NCBI RefSeq assembly: GCF_000745425.1
Contig: NZ_JQJH01000003.1
Span: 62,001 to 126,000 of the forward strand
Origin: Beijerinckia mobilis
GTDB taxonomy: Bacteria > Pseudomonadota > Alphaproteobacteria > Rhizobiales > Beijerinckiaceae
Direction of reading: 5' to 3'
Length of the DNA: 64,000 bases
In this document: positions 18,200-26,775 of the stretch, in pieces
Layout of the letters: every line of letters starts with the position of its first letter
How positions within the stretch are numbered: position 1 is the first letter of the stretch
Notes under the pieces: model-generated
Databases searched by the model: none
What the model saw: the letters and a program-made list of their open reading frames with translations, nothing else
Told to the model about the DNA's origin: nothing
Program-made: the position numbers and the translations under genes

Positions 18200-19117
18200 A
18201 TGAATCTACGCGATCTTCACTATATCATCGCTGTGGCTAATTATGGCCATTTCGGACGGGCTGCGGACGCCTGCCACATCAGCCAGCCAACCTTGAGCGG
18301 GCAAATTCTGAAGCTTGAGGATGAACTCGGCGTGCGCATTTTCGAGCGTGTCGGGAAAAGTGTCTGCGTTACGGCGGCGGGGGAAGAAATTCTCGTCCAT
18401 GCACGCCGCGCCGTCGCAGCTGCCGAGGATATCATGCGCTGCGCGCGCGCGAGCCGCGATCCGATGGAAGGCGCCCTGCGGGTCGGCGTCATTCCAACGC
18501 TCGGCCCCTATCTCATGCCTTTCGTCCTGCCGCGTGCGCGCAAACATCTGCCGGCGACCCCGCTCATGCTTGTCGAGGATTTTACCGACAGGCTGATCGA
18601 GCCGGTTCTTTCCGGCAAGCTCGACGCGGTGATCATCGCGTCAGATCCGGAAAAGCCGCAGCTCCTCTCGGAGCTTTTATTCGAAGAGCCCTTTTTTCTG
18701 ATCGTTCCACGTGATCATCCTCTGGCTGAACGGGAGTCCGTCGCTGCGGAAGAAATCGATCCGCAGACATTGTTGCTGCTGGCTGATGGCCATTGTCTGC
18801 GCGATCAGGCGATCGAACTCTGCCGCAATGCGCGGTCACGCGATGATCAGCTCGCGGATATCCGGGCGACGAGTTTGCAGACCTTGGTGCATATGACGGT
18901 AGCCGGATATGGCACCACCTTGATGCCGGCGCTGGCATTGCATGATGAACACAGTTTGCCGCCAAGTCTGACGGCGAAGCCATTGACTGGTCCGCATACA
19001 GGACGCGGCGTCCGTCTGGTCTCTCGCGCCAGCAACCCGAGACGCAAGGCGGTGGAAGCCTTGGCGAAGCTTATCAAGAGCAGCCTTCCACCGGAAATTC
19101 CTCATGTCGCGGCATGA
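18200..19117 (+). CDS. oxyR: Hydrogen peroxide-sensing LysR regulator OxyR
   Basis: Transcription activator that senses peroxide by disulfide formation. The 305 residues start with the winged helix (MNLRDLHYIIAVANYGHFGRA, SQPTLSGQILKLEDELG). The key evidence is ADGHCLRDQAIELC, which places Cys at 199 and 208, exactly the positions of the redox pair in E. coli OxyR. The ahpC-ahpD pair 2-3 kb away is a plausible target. It is divergent from ndk and convergent with the next LysR gene. Confidence 0.87.
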   Translation: MNLRDLHYIIAVANYGHFGRAADACHISQPTLSGQILKLEDELGVRIFERVGKSVCVTAAGEEILVHARRAVAAAEDIMRCARASRDPMEGALRVGVIPTLGPYLMPFVLPRARKHLPATPLMLVEDFTDRLIEPVLSGKLDAVIIASDPEKPQLLSELLFEEPFFLIVPRDHPLAERESVAAEEIDPQTLLLLADGHCLRDQAIELCRNARSRDDQLADIRATSLQTLVHMTVAGYGTTLMPALALHDEHSLPPSLTAKPLTGPHTGRGVRLVSRASNPRRKAVEALAKLIKSSLPPEIPHVAA

Positions 19118-19140
19118 GTCTGGTACCCTAGATTTGTATG

Positions 19141-20067
19141 TTATCTTTCGCGTGAAGCGGCGACCCTCTTCACGGGCCCCGTGTGGCGGGCATATTCCTT
19201 CGCCACCCAATCGATGAAGACGCGCAACCTCAGGGAGAGCTGGCGGCTGCGCGGATAGAGTACAGAAACCGGCGTCGGTGAGGGTGGGGTATCGGGCAGG
19301 CATTCCACTAGCGTACCTTCGGCAAGCTCTTGTTCCACGCTGTAACGCGGCACTTGTATGAGGCCGAGGCCCTGTCTGGCGGCGGCCTTGTAAGTGTCGG
19401 CGCCGTTGACCGAGAGTGGAGCTGGCAAAGCGACTGTCTTGCGCACACCGTTCACCATGAATTCAAGCGGCAGGATGCCGCCAGTGGCTGAAGAACGGAA
19501 GCCGATCATGCGGTGACCGTCGAGTCTGTCCCATCTTCGGGGCGTACCGAAACGGCTGAGATAATCGGAGGACGCAACTGTGGCTTCAGGCAAGACGGCG
19601 ATGCGTCGCGCGATCAGATCACTTTCGCTTGGTTCGCCGCTGCGTAACACGCAATCGACGCCTTCCCGGATGAGATCGACGAAACGGTCGCCTTCGCTCA
19701 TGAAGAGTTCGAGATCGGGATAATCTTCCAGAAAGCGTGGCAGGGCTGGCAGGATGAAGCTCCTCGCCTGCGCGCCTTGCACATCGACATGCAGGAGGCC
19801 ACGCGGCCGCGCGCCGCTGAATGCACTCTCCGCCTCCTCGATCTCATCGAGAATGGTCAGGCAACGCCGGTAATAGGCTTCGCCATCCAGGGTCGCGCGA
19901 ACCTGGCGCGTGGTGCGCTGCAAGAGCCGTATGCCAAGCCGTGTCTCCAGCTGCTTGACGGCATCTGTCGCCGTGGAAGCGGGCAGGCCGAGGTCCTCCG
20001 CAGCACGAATGAAACTTCCGCGCTCGACGATGCGGGCAAAGATACGCATGGCGTCGATTCGATCCAT
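19141..20067 (-). CDS. LysR family transcriptional regulator
   Basis: A 308-residue regulator of the CrgA/YafC-type branch: MDRIDAMRIFARIVERGSF, helix-turn-helix at about 18-37 with ASTATDAVKQLETRLG, and TRQVRATLDGEAYYRR. The effector domain includes LHVDVQGAQARSFILPALP and VNGADTYKAAARQGLGL. It lies divergent from the SDR gene across a 110-base gap, so it probably controls that gene and itself; the effector is unknown. Confidence 0.88.
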   Translation of the reverse strand: MDRIDAMRIFARIVERGSFIRAAEDLGLPASTATDAVKQLETRLGIRLLQRTTRQVRATLDGEAYYRRCLTILDEIEEAESAFSGARPRGLLHVDVQGAQARSFILPALPRFLEDYPDLELFMSEGDRFVDLIREGVDCVLRSGEPSESDLIARRIAVLPEATVASSDYLSRFGTPRRWDRLDGHRMIGFRSSATGGILPLEFMVNGVRKTVALPAPLSVNGADTYKAAARQGLGLIQVPRYSVEQELAEGTLVECLPDTPPSPTPVSVLYPRSRQLSLRLRVFIDWVAKEYARHTGPVKRVAASRER

Positions 20068-20177
20068 TATGGCTGATTCCCGGATAGTGTTCCTGAAAAG
20101 CTACGGATTATCGCAGATGAAGAAAGAGTTATCTCAGCTTTGTCGAGACCGGACTTTCATCACAGAGAGGTTGAGTG

Positions 20178-20945
20178 ATGACGATGAATGACACGAAGAT
20201 TGCCCTGGTGACGGGCGCCAGCCGGGGGTTGGGGCACAATATGGCCCTTGCGCTTGCCCGGAAAGGTGTCGACGTCATCGGCACTTATCATAGCAACAAG
20301 ACGGAAGCCGAGGCGACTGTCGCCGCAATCGAGGCGCTTGGCCGCAAATGCGTGATGTTCCATCTCGACACAGGTAATTGCTCGAGCTTCGGTGCCTTTG
20401 CCGTCGATGTGAAGCAGGCGCTTGCCGGGAACTGGGGCAGAACGACTTTCGATCATCTGATCAATAATGCGGGCATTGGAATCCATGCTTCCTTTGCCGA
20501 AACGAGTGAAGCTGATTTTGACCGCCTGATGAACATCCATGTGAAAGGTGTGTTCTTCCTGACCCAGACTTTGTTGCCGTTGATTGCCGACAATGGCCGG
20601 ATCGTGAATTTATCGAGCGGTCTGACGCGCTTCAGCCTGCCGGGCTATTCCGCTTATGCGATGATGAAGGGCGCTATCGAAGTGTTGACCCGCTATCTCG
20701 CCAAGGAACTGGGACCGCGTGGCATTGCCGTCAATACCGTCGCTCCTGGCGCGATCGAGACCGATTTCGGCGGCGGCGCTGTACGCGACAACAAACAGAT
20801 CAATGATTTCGTCGCCAGTGTGACGGCGCTCGGACGTCCTGGCGTGCCGGACGATATTGGCCCCGCCGTCGCCTCATTGCTGACCGACGATAACCGGTGG
20901 ATCAATGCTCAGAGAATCGAGATTTCCGGCGGGATGGTCGTCTGA
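20178..20945 (+). CDS. Short-chain dehydrogenase/reductase
   Basis: NAD(P)-dependent oxidoreductase of 255 residues. Classical SDR motifs: TGASRGLGHNMA cofactor loop near 13, NNAG near 93, catalytic Ser in NLSSGLTRFSLPGY, YSAYAMMKGA with Tyr and Lys, and the C-terminal RIEISGGMVV. A GTG opens the frame at 20175, but the ATG at 20178 has GAGAGG at good spacing. Substrate not identifiable. It is probably regulated by the divergent LysR gene and is closed by a very strong terminator. Confidence 0.88.
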   Translation: MTMNDTKIALVTGASRGLGHNMALALARKGVDVIGTYHSNKTEAEATVAAIEALGRKCVMFHLDTGNCSSFGAFAVDVKQALAGNWGRTTFDHLINNAGIGIHASFAETSEADFDRLMNIHVKGVFFLTQTLLPLIADNGRIVNLSSGLTRFSLPGYSAYAMMKGAIEVLTRYLAKELGPRGIAVNTVAPGAIETDFGGGAVRDNKQINDFVASVTALGRPGVPDDIGPAVASLLTDDNRWINAQRIEISGGMVV

Positions 20946-20968
20946 TCCTTGAGAGTGGGGTCATGCAC

Positions 20969-21008
20969 AAAAGAAGCGGCGGTGAAGGTTTTCACCGCCG
21001 CTTCTTTT
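20969..21008. terminator. Bidirectional terminator between the SDR gene and ahpD
   Basis: An 18-bp perfect stem, arms AAAAGAAGCGGCGGTGAA (20969-20986) and its complement (20991-21008), with loop GGTT. The A-rich and T-rich ends provide U-tails in both directions, fitting the convergent genes on either side. Confidence 0.88.
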
Positions 21009-21035
21009 GCATGAAAATCAGGGAATAATCCGGGA

Positions 21036-21578
21036 TCAGCTCGCCGCGACTGCTGGGAGGGTGGAAGCTTCGAGAGCGACGGCAGCCGAGACGATGATCG
21101 CGCCGAAACGCACGGCGGTCTGGATGGTGTCCTGTGTCACGCCATCTTTCATCAGCACTTTTTCATGCGAATCAATGCACATGCCGCAGCCGTTGATGGC
21201 TGAAACGGCGAGCGCCCAGAGTTCGAAATCCGCCTTCGGCACGCCCGGATTACCGATGACATTCATCCGCAATTTCGCCGGCAGCGTCCCGTAGGATTTG
21301 TTGGAGGCGAGGTGAACGAAGCGATAATAAATATTGTTCATCGCCATGATCGTGGCGGCCGCCAGTGCCGCGTCTCGTGCCGCAGGCGTCAGATGCGGCG
21401 TGCATTCCGCGTCGAAAGCCTTCAGAATCTCAGCATTGCGGCTGGCAACGGCGCAGGCGAGCATGAGGCCATATTTGGTTTGTTCGCCCAGCGTATCGTC
21501 ATTGGCCATATTGGAGAGATTGAGCCGGACGTCCTTGGCGAAATCCGGGATTTTGTCTTTCAGGCTGTCGATCGACAT
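21036..21578 (-). CDS. ahpD: Alkylhydroperoxidase AhpD
   Basis: Reduces the AhpC peroxiredoxin and has weak peroxidase activity of its own. The 180 residues carry the catalytic motif [11 protein letters not shown] with Cys 131 and 134 and His 138, as in mycobacterial AhpD. Helical architecture and length match. It lies downstream of ahpC on the same strand, 114 bases apart, with a long hairpin between them. The pairing with a 2-Cys AhpC ending in CPC supports a working AhpC-AhpD system in place of AhpF. Confidence 0.92.
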   Translation of the reverse strand: MSIDSLKDKIPDFAKDVRLNLSNMANDDTLGEQTKYGLMLACAVASRNAEILKAFDAECTPHLTPAARDAALAAATIMAMNNIYYRFVHLASNKSYGTLPAKLRMNVIGNPGVPKADFELWALAVSAINGCGMCIDSHEKVLMKDGVTQDTIQTAVRFGAIIVSAAVALEASTLPAVAAS

Positions 21579-21603
21579 GGGACCTCACACATTGCGGGAC
21601 AAC

Positions 21604-21642
21604 ATCACTGAAATGATGTCGTGGCGACATCATTTCAGTGAT
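21604..21642. repeat. Long perfect hairpin between ahpC and ahpD
   Basis: Arms of 18 bp, ATCACTGAAATGATGTCG at 21604-21621 and its complement at 21625-21642, with a 3-base loop TGG. No U-tract follows on either strand. It sits between two genes expected to be cotranscribed, so it could stabilize the ahpC mRNA end or attenuate ahpD. Confidence 0.75.
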
Positions 21643-21692
21643 CTCGCACAGGGTTTGTGAGCAGACGGGAAGACCCCGTCTGCTCGCGATAA

Positions 21693-22247
21693 TTACGCGA
21701 CCTTGAGGGTGTCGCCGCCAACTTCGCGGTTGCAGGGGCACAGTTCGTCCGTCTGCAGGGCGTCGAGGACGCGCAGCGTGTCCTTGGGGGCGCGGCCGAC
21801 GTTGAGGTTGTTGGCGTAGATGTGCTGAATGACATTGTCGGGATCGACAATGAACGTATAGCGATAGGCGACACCCGCCGGGGAGCGCACGCCGAGGCCG
21901 TCGGTCAGCGAGCCGTTGGTGTCAGCGAACGACCAGATCGGCAGCTTGGCGAGATCCTTGTGATCACGGCGCCAGGCCAGCTTGACAAATTCATTATCGG
22001 TCGAGCCGCCGAGCACGACCGCGTTGCGATCCTCGAATTCCTTGTGGAGACGGGCGAATTCGGCGATCTCGGTCGGGCAGACGAAGGTGAAGTCCTTCGG
22101 ATAGAAGAAGATGATCTTCCACTTGCCGGCAAAGCTTTCCTCGGTCAGGGGCTCGAAGGCGCTTTCGCCATTTTCCTCGTGCTTCTCGAAGCCGGGCTTG
22201 ACGCCGACGACGCTGAACGGGGGAACTTTCTCACCAATGGTGGCCAT
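21693..22247 (-). CDS. ahpC: Alkyl hydroperoxide reductase C (2-Cys peroxiredoxin)
   Basis: Thiol peroxidase that detoxifies H2O2 and organic peroxides. The 184 residues contain FYPKDFTFVCPTE with peroxidatic Cys 57 and a C-terminal DELCPCNRE with Cys 170 and 172. The double cysteine is the mycobacterial-type AhpC arrangement that uses AhpD as reductant. The frame is open 45 bases upstream, but ATG at 22247 has AGGAAAC before it and starts MATIGEKVPPF like homologs. A palindrome about 90 bases upstream is a candidate regulatory site. Confidence 0.93.
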   Translation of the reverse strand: MATIGEKVPPFSVVGVKPGFEKHEENGESAFEPLTEESFAGKWKIIFFYPKDFTFVCPTEIAEFARLHKEFEDRNAVVLGGSTDNEFVKLAWRRDHKDLAKLPIWSFADTNGSLTDGLGVRSPAGVAYRYTFIVDPDNVIQHIYANNLNVGRAPKDTLRVLDALQTDELCPCNREVGGDTLKVA

Positions 22248-22331
22248 GGTTTGTTTCCTCATGAGACAGCGACAATCGCTGCTTGGTTGCACAGGCGGGG
22301 ACCATAGAGAAGGACGAAGGATTGGTCTAAT

Positions 22332-22355
22332 CGATGGTTCAAATGGTTACCATCG
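22332..22355 (-). promoter_or_regulatory. Candidate regulator site upstream of ahpC
   Basis: Inverted repeat CGATGGT-N10-ACCATCG, about 85-110 bases ahead of the ahpC start. Its size and position suit a LysR-type or OxyR-type site, but it does not match the ATAG/CTAT OxyR consensus well. Seen in sequence; role inferred. Confidence 0.28.
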
Positions 22356-23189
22356 GTAAAACCTAAAATTCCAGATTGTCCTCGATCCATGATGAAGCGA
22401 GCTTATTGCAGGCCGATGATGAAGATTTTGCATCGGCGGCAGGACGTGGGCGATCAATGTGATCGCAAAACTCATATCGTGGCGCAAAGAGCCAAACAAG
22501 CCCGTGTTCACCGCTTTCCCGCCCCATAACAGGTCACGCTTCGCAGTCAAAGAGGGCTTGCAGGAACCCCACTCCTTATTTTCGTGCGTCCAAAATCCGT
22601 GGAGGCCGCATCCTGATCGAGCGCTCATCGGAATGTGATTTCATCGGCCTATGCGCTGAAGGGGTCCTTGCTTTAATGAAACAGGGGTCTCGATCGGCCC
22701 TTGGAAAGGCTTCGGGTTAATCGGCAGGGGGCGCAGGCATCCGCTCTCCATCCGTCGGCTGACCGTAAAGGAGACGAGGAAATCAGGCTTGCACAAGGAT
22801 GGCATCCCATGATCGTGCGGACCTCTTGGGCAGGATGTTCCAATACCAAGTCAGCCTGTTCCGGCGGTTGGGATCTGTGAGGCTGCGTTAAGTCCTTGTC
22901 TCGCGGTCGCGGAGCTAAATCTTGGAATCCAATTCTCAGGGCGTCTCTCTCATCGAGAGTTGGAATAAAATCAAATTTCCGAGCACAAAACAAATCCTGA
23001 AAAGTACATCTGGCGGAGCTATGCCGAAATGCTCAGCTTTCTCTCACTGAGAAAATATCCATTTCAGTTTTGACAACATTATTCACAAAAACACCACGAG
23101 ATATTCCCCATTGTTTCCCAATCAATGCCTCAGTGTCTCCGTATAATATTCTCGGATCAGCAGAATAACATAATTTCGATGGATCTCCC
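22356..23189. other. Gene-poor region between ahpC and the GH144-like gene
   Basis: 834 bases. Minus-strand frames at 22347-22628 (93 codons) and 22673-22993 (106 codons) have no recognizable domain and unconvincing composition. I see no tRNA or clear palindrome. It may contain decayed sequence, since coding-like stretches in different frames are short. Confidence 0.4.
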
Positions 23190-24707
23190 ATGATTGCCAA
23201 TCTGAAAAGCGTGTCCCACGCGCGCATGATGTTGGCCAGCATTTTGCCGGGTGCTTTGCGTCAATCGCTCAAAATGTTCGGCGTTATATCTGTGTTGGCC
23301 GGTGCGCTTGTCGCACAATCCTATTCGGTTTTTGCCGCATCGGATCCCATCGATAAGATGCCGCAGAAGCGACCTTTCGTTGAGGATCTCGAGCGCCGGA
23401 CGTTTGACTGGTTCTGGGATGCAGCCAATCCCACCAACGGGCTCATTCCCGACCATTATCCGTCGAATGATACTTTCGCGAGCATTGCCGCGGTTGGTTT
23501 CGGCTTGACTGCTTATGGCATTGGCGTCGAGCGTCATTACATTACGCGCGATCAGGCCATCGAGCGGACGCTCGTCACGCTCAGGTTTCTGGAGCAGGCG
23601 CCGCAGAATGACGCCGAGGAAGGCGCGACGGGCGTTCACGGATTTTATTATCATTTCCTCGATCGTGATACCGGCAAGCGTTTTGATCACGGCTCGGAAG
23701 CCTCAAGTGTCGATACGGCTCTCCTGATGGGAGGCGTTCTGTTTGCGCAATCCTATTTCGGTCGTGATACGCCGGATGAACGTGAGATCCGGGCGCTTGC
23801 CGATAAGCTCTACCGCCGCATCGATTGGGCATGGATGCAGGCGCCGCAGAAAGCGCCTCTGCTCAGCATGGGCTGGACGCCGTCCGGACAATACATTTCC
23901 TATAATTGGGAGGGCTATAATGAAGGGATGCTGATCTACCTTCTGGCGATCGCGTCTCCCACGCATCCCTTGCCCGCCGCGACTTGGCAGCAGCTGAATG
24001 CCACTTACGATCATCAGTGGGGGCAATTCCAGGATCAGACGCTGCTGAATTTCGCGCCCTTGTTTGGCCATCAATACAGCCACGCCTGGGTGGATTTTCG
24101 TGGCATCTATGATCCGTGGAATCGCGATCGCGGCTTCGATTATTTTGAGAACAGCCGGCGCGCCACTTATGCGCAGCGCGCCTATGCCAAAGCCAATCCT
24201 GGCGGCTGGCGTGATTATGGCGAAAACATCTGGGGATTGACCGCCTGCAACGGGCCAGGCACGGTCACCAAAACTGTCGAAGGCCGTGTGCGGACATTCG
24301 AAGGCTATAAAGCCCGCGGCGCCGGGCAGGATTATGTCTTCGATGACGGCACGATCGCGCCGACGGCAGCGGGTGGTTCGATCGCCTTCGCGCCCGAAAT
24401 CGCTCTGCCGGCGCTTGAGGAAATGAAGAACCGCTACGGAGCGCGCATCTATAACCGTTATGGTTTCGTCGATGCCTTCAATCCCAGTTTTCCGGTCGAC
24501 GAGAACGCGCCCATCAAAGCCTCCTATGACAGTGCTTCGACCTATTGGGCGGATACCGAGCAATTCGGCATCGACCAGGGGCCTATCCTGTTGATGATCG
24601 AAAACTGGCGCTCGAATTTCGTCTGGGAAACGATGAAAAAGAACGGCTATATCCGCGTCGGCCTCCAGCGTGCGGGCTTTTCCGGCGGTTGGCTTGAGGA
24701 TCGTTAA
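23190..24707 (+). CDS. Secreted glucoamylase-family glycosidase, likely GH144 endo-beta-1,2-glucanase
   Basis: A 505-residue exported (alpha/alpha)6-barrel protein. A signal segment near 29-49 (MFGVISVLAGALVAQSYSVFA) precedes the mature enzyme. Motifs: LERRTFDWFWDAANPTNGL, SIAAVGFGLTAYGIG, GFYYHFLDRDTGKR, YNWEGYNEGMLIYLLA and WGLTACNGPG. This is the family first called glucoamylase-like/DUF2329, also related to the C-terminal part of cyclic beta-1,2-glucan synthase; characterized stand-alone members (GH144) hydrolyse beta-1,2-glucan. It probably acts in the periplasm. No glucan synthase gene is nearby. Exact linkage specificity is inferred. Confidence 0.78.
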   Translation: MIANLKSVSHARMMLASILPGALRQSLKMFGVISVLAGALVAQSYSVFAASDPIDKMPQKRPFVEDLERRTFDWFWDAANPTNGLIPDHYPSNDTFASIAAVGFGLTAYGIGVERHYITRDQAIERTLVTLRFLEQAPQNDAEEGATGVHGFYYHFLDRDTGKRFDHGSEASSVDTALLMGGVLFAQSYFGRDTPDEREIRALADKLYRRIDWAWMQAPQKAPLLSMGWTPSGQYISYNWEGYNEGMLIYLLAIASPTHPLPAATWQQLNATYDHQWGQFQDQTLLNFAPLFGHQYSHAWVDFRGIYDPWNRDRGFDYFENSRRATYAQRAYAKANPGGWRDYGENIWGLTACNGPGTVTKTVEGRVRTFEGYKARGAGQDYVFDDGTIAPTAAGGSIAFAPEIALPALEEMKNRYGARIYNRYGFVDAFNPSFPVDENAPIKASYDSASTYWADTEQFGIDQGPILLMIENWRSNFVWETMKKNGYIRVGLQRAGFSGGWLEDR

Positions 24708-24846
24708 TGCGCAGGCCAGCAATGAGCTGAGCGATTATCGCCGTTGCGGGGCGTGAGTGGATTGCATGCCCCTCTCATGTGGCGACCGTCCCCGTATGGC
24801 GAGGATCCTGCTTGCAATGCGCCGTCAATGAAGCCACAACGCGCCC

Positions 24847-26730
24847 ATGCTTCACATCAACGACCTGACGGTGCGGATCGGTCCGCGTGTTCTTTTCGAC
24901 AAGGCGACGGCGGCTTTGCCCGACCGCGCGCGGATCGGTTTTGTCGGCCGGAACGGCGCCGGCAAGACCACTCTGTTCCGGATGATCTCCGGTGAGGCCG
25001 TGCCTGAATCGGGCACGATCACGATCCCGAAGAACATGCGTCTTGGCCGGGTTGAGCAGGAGGCGCCGGGCGGGCCTGGAACATTGATCGATTTCGTGCT
25101 CGCCGCGGACAAGGAACGCGCCGCGCTGATGGCGGAAGCCGAGACGGCGAGTGATCCGCATCGTATTGCCGAAATTCAGACCCGCCTCGTCGACATCGAC
25201 GCGCATGCGGCGCCGGCCCGTGCGGCGGCGATTTTGGAAGGTCTCGGTTTCGATGAGGCCGCACAGCATCGCGCCCTTTCGGAATTTTCCGGCGGCTGGC
25301 GCATGCGCGTGGCGCTCGCAGCTGTTTTGTTCTCGCAGCCGGATTTCCTGCTGCTCGATGAGCCGACCAATTATCTCGATCTCGAAGGTACGCTCTGGCT
25401 CATTGATTATCTGCAGCGCTATCCCGGCACCATCTTCGTCATCAGCCATGACCGCGATATGCTGGATGAAGTGGCCGATCATATCCTGCATCTCGATCAG
25501 GCCAAGCTTACCCTGTGGCGCGGCAATTACACCAGTTTCGAGCGCCAACGCCGGGAGCAGCAGGCGATCCAGCTCAAGCATCAGAAGAAGCAGCAGGAGC
25601 AGCGCAGACATTTGCAGGCTTTCGTCGACCGTTTCCGCGCCAAGGCGACGAAAGCGGCACAGGCCCAGTCGCGCCTGAAAATGCTTGCGAAGATGGAGCC
25701 GATCACCGCTATCGTCGACGGCCATGTGCTGCCGTTTCATCTCCCGTCGCCGCAGAAACCGCTGTCCCCGCCGATCATCGCCATGGATGACGTCAGTGTC
25801 GGCTATGACGGCGTGCCGGTTCTGAAACGATTGAATCTCTCGATCGCCGAAGATGACCGGATCGGCTTGCTTGGCTCCAACGGCAACGGCAAATCCACTT
25901 TCGCCAAGCTCGTCGGCGGCAGGCTCGCTCCCTTGGAGGGAAGCCTGAAGAAATCCTCTAAGCTCGATGTCGGATTTTTCGCCCAGCATCAGGTCGATGA
26001 TCTCGACGAGAAGGCGACGCCCTATCAATGCATCGCCGCTCTGATGCCGGATGGCACGGAGGCGAAGATCAGGGCCAGATGCGCCCAGATCGGTTTTCCC
26101 AACGTCAAGGCGGACACCAAAATCGCGCTGCTCTCGGGCGGGGAAAAGGCGCGCCTCCTCATGGGGCTCGCGAGCTTCTATGGTCCACATCTGCTGATCC
26201 TCGACGAGCCGACGAACCATCTCGACATCGATAGCCGCGCGGCCTTGATCGAGGCGATCAATGATTATGAAGGCGCGATCATCCTCGTCTCGCACGACAG
26301 GCACCTTCTCGAAGCCTGCGCTGATCGGCTTTGGCTCGTCGCTGGCGGAAGCGTCAAGCCGTTCGAAGGCGATATGGAGGATTACAAGAAATACGTGCTG
26401 GAGCAGGCGGGCGGGTCGCCGGCCCGGCAGTCCCGAAAGGATAAGGACGCGAACGGCTCGGCAAAGGCCGAGCGGCGTGATGGTGCCACGGCTCGCAAGG
26501 AAGCCGCACCGTTAAAGAAGCAGATTGCTTCCCTGGAAGAGAAGATGAAGAAATTCCAGGATCTTCTGGAGAAGATCGACGGTGTTCTGGCGGATGCGAC
26601 TTTGTTTCAGACTAATCCGGCCAAAGCGGGTCAGCTTGCAGGCCAGCGCGCGGAACTGGAGCGCGCCCTGACCGCGGCCGAGGAAGAATGGCTGGAACTG
26701 TCGAGTGCCTATGAGGCGGCTTCCGGTTGA
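24847..26730 (+). CDS. ABC-F family ATPase (YheS/Uup-like)
   Basis: A soluble tandem-ATPase protein of 627 residues; ABC-F proteins act on the ribosome rather than in transport. Domain 1 has GRNGAGKTTLFRM, FSGGWRMRVALA and LLLDEPTNYLD; a charged linker follows (RQRREQQAIQLKHQKKQQEQ); domain 2 has GSNGNGKST, LSGGEKARL and LILDEPTNHLD. The C-terminal 100 residues form a basic linker plus coiled coil (KKQIASLEEKMKKFQDLL), as in YheS and Uup. No membrane segments. Which ABC-F subgroup it belongs to is uncertain. Confidence 0.9.
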   Translation: MLHINDLTVRIGPRVLFDKATAALPDRARIGFVGRNGAGKTTLFRMISGEAVPESGTITIPKNMRLGRVEQEAPGGPGTLIDFVLAADKERAALMAEAETASDPHRIAEIQTRLVDIDAHAAPARAAAILEGLGFDEAAQHRALSEFSGGWRMRVALAAVLFSQPDFLLLDEPTNYLDLEGTLWLIDYLQRYPGTIFVISHDRDMLDEVADHILHLDQAKLTLWRGNYTSFERQRREQQAIQLKHQKKQQEQRRHLQAFVDRFRAKATKAAQAQSRLKMLAKMEPITAIVDGHVLPFHLPSPQKPLSPPIIAMDDVSVGYDGVPVLKRLNLSIAEDDRIGLLGSNGNGKSTFAKLVGGRLAPLEGSLKKSSKLDVGFFAQHQVDDLDEKATPYQCIAALMPDGTEAKIRARCAQIGFPNVKADTKIALLSGGEKARLLMGLASFYGPHLLILDEPTNHLDIDSRAALIEAINDYEGAIILVSHDRHLLEACADRLWLVAGGSVKPFEGDMEDYKKYVLEQAGGSPARQSRKDKDANGSAKAERRDGATARKEAAPLKKQIASLEEKMKKFQDLLEKIDGVLADATLFQTNPAKAGQLAGQRAELERALTAAEEEWLELSSAYEAASG

Positions 26731-26748
26731 GGCCGGGTTTCGTGGAAG

Positions 26749-26771
26749 CTCCGGCCGGGATAGAGCCGGAG
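26749..26771. terminator. Hairpin between convergent ABC-F and mntH genes
   Basis: Seven-bp stem CTCCGGC/GCCGGAG with a 9-base loop, centred between two convergent stops 45 bases apart. No strong U-tract on either side, so termination is plausible rather than certain. Confidence 0.4.
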
Positions 26772-26775
26772 AGGA

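Noticed and set aside
22673-22993. Minus-strand frame of 106 codons before the GH144-like gene
   Set aside because: No recognizable family, uneven composition and no ribosome site; may be eroded sequence but cannot be supported as a gene.
23703-24722. Minus-strand frame of 339 codons
   Set aside because: Antisense to the GH144-like enzyme; no domain character.
24775-26304. Minus-strand frame of 509 codons
   Set aside because: It is antisense to the ABC-F gene, whose Walker and signature motifs are unambiguous; a long antisense frame is a usual effect of this codon bias.
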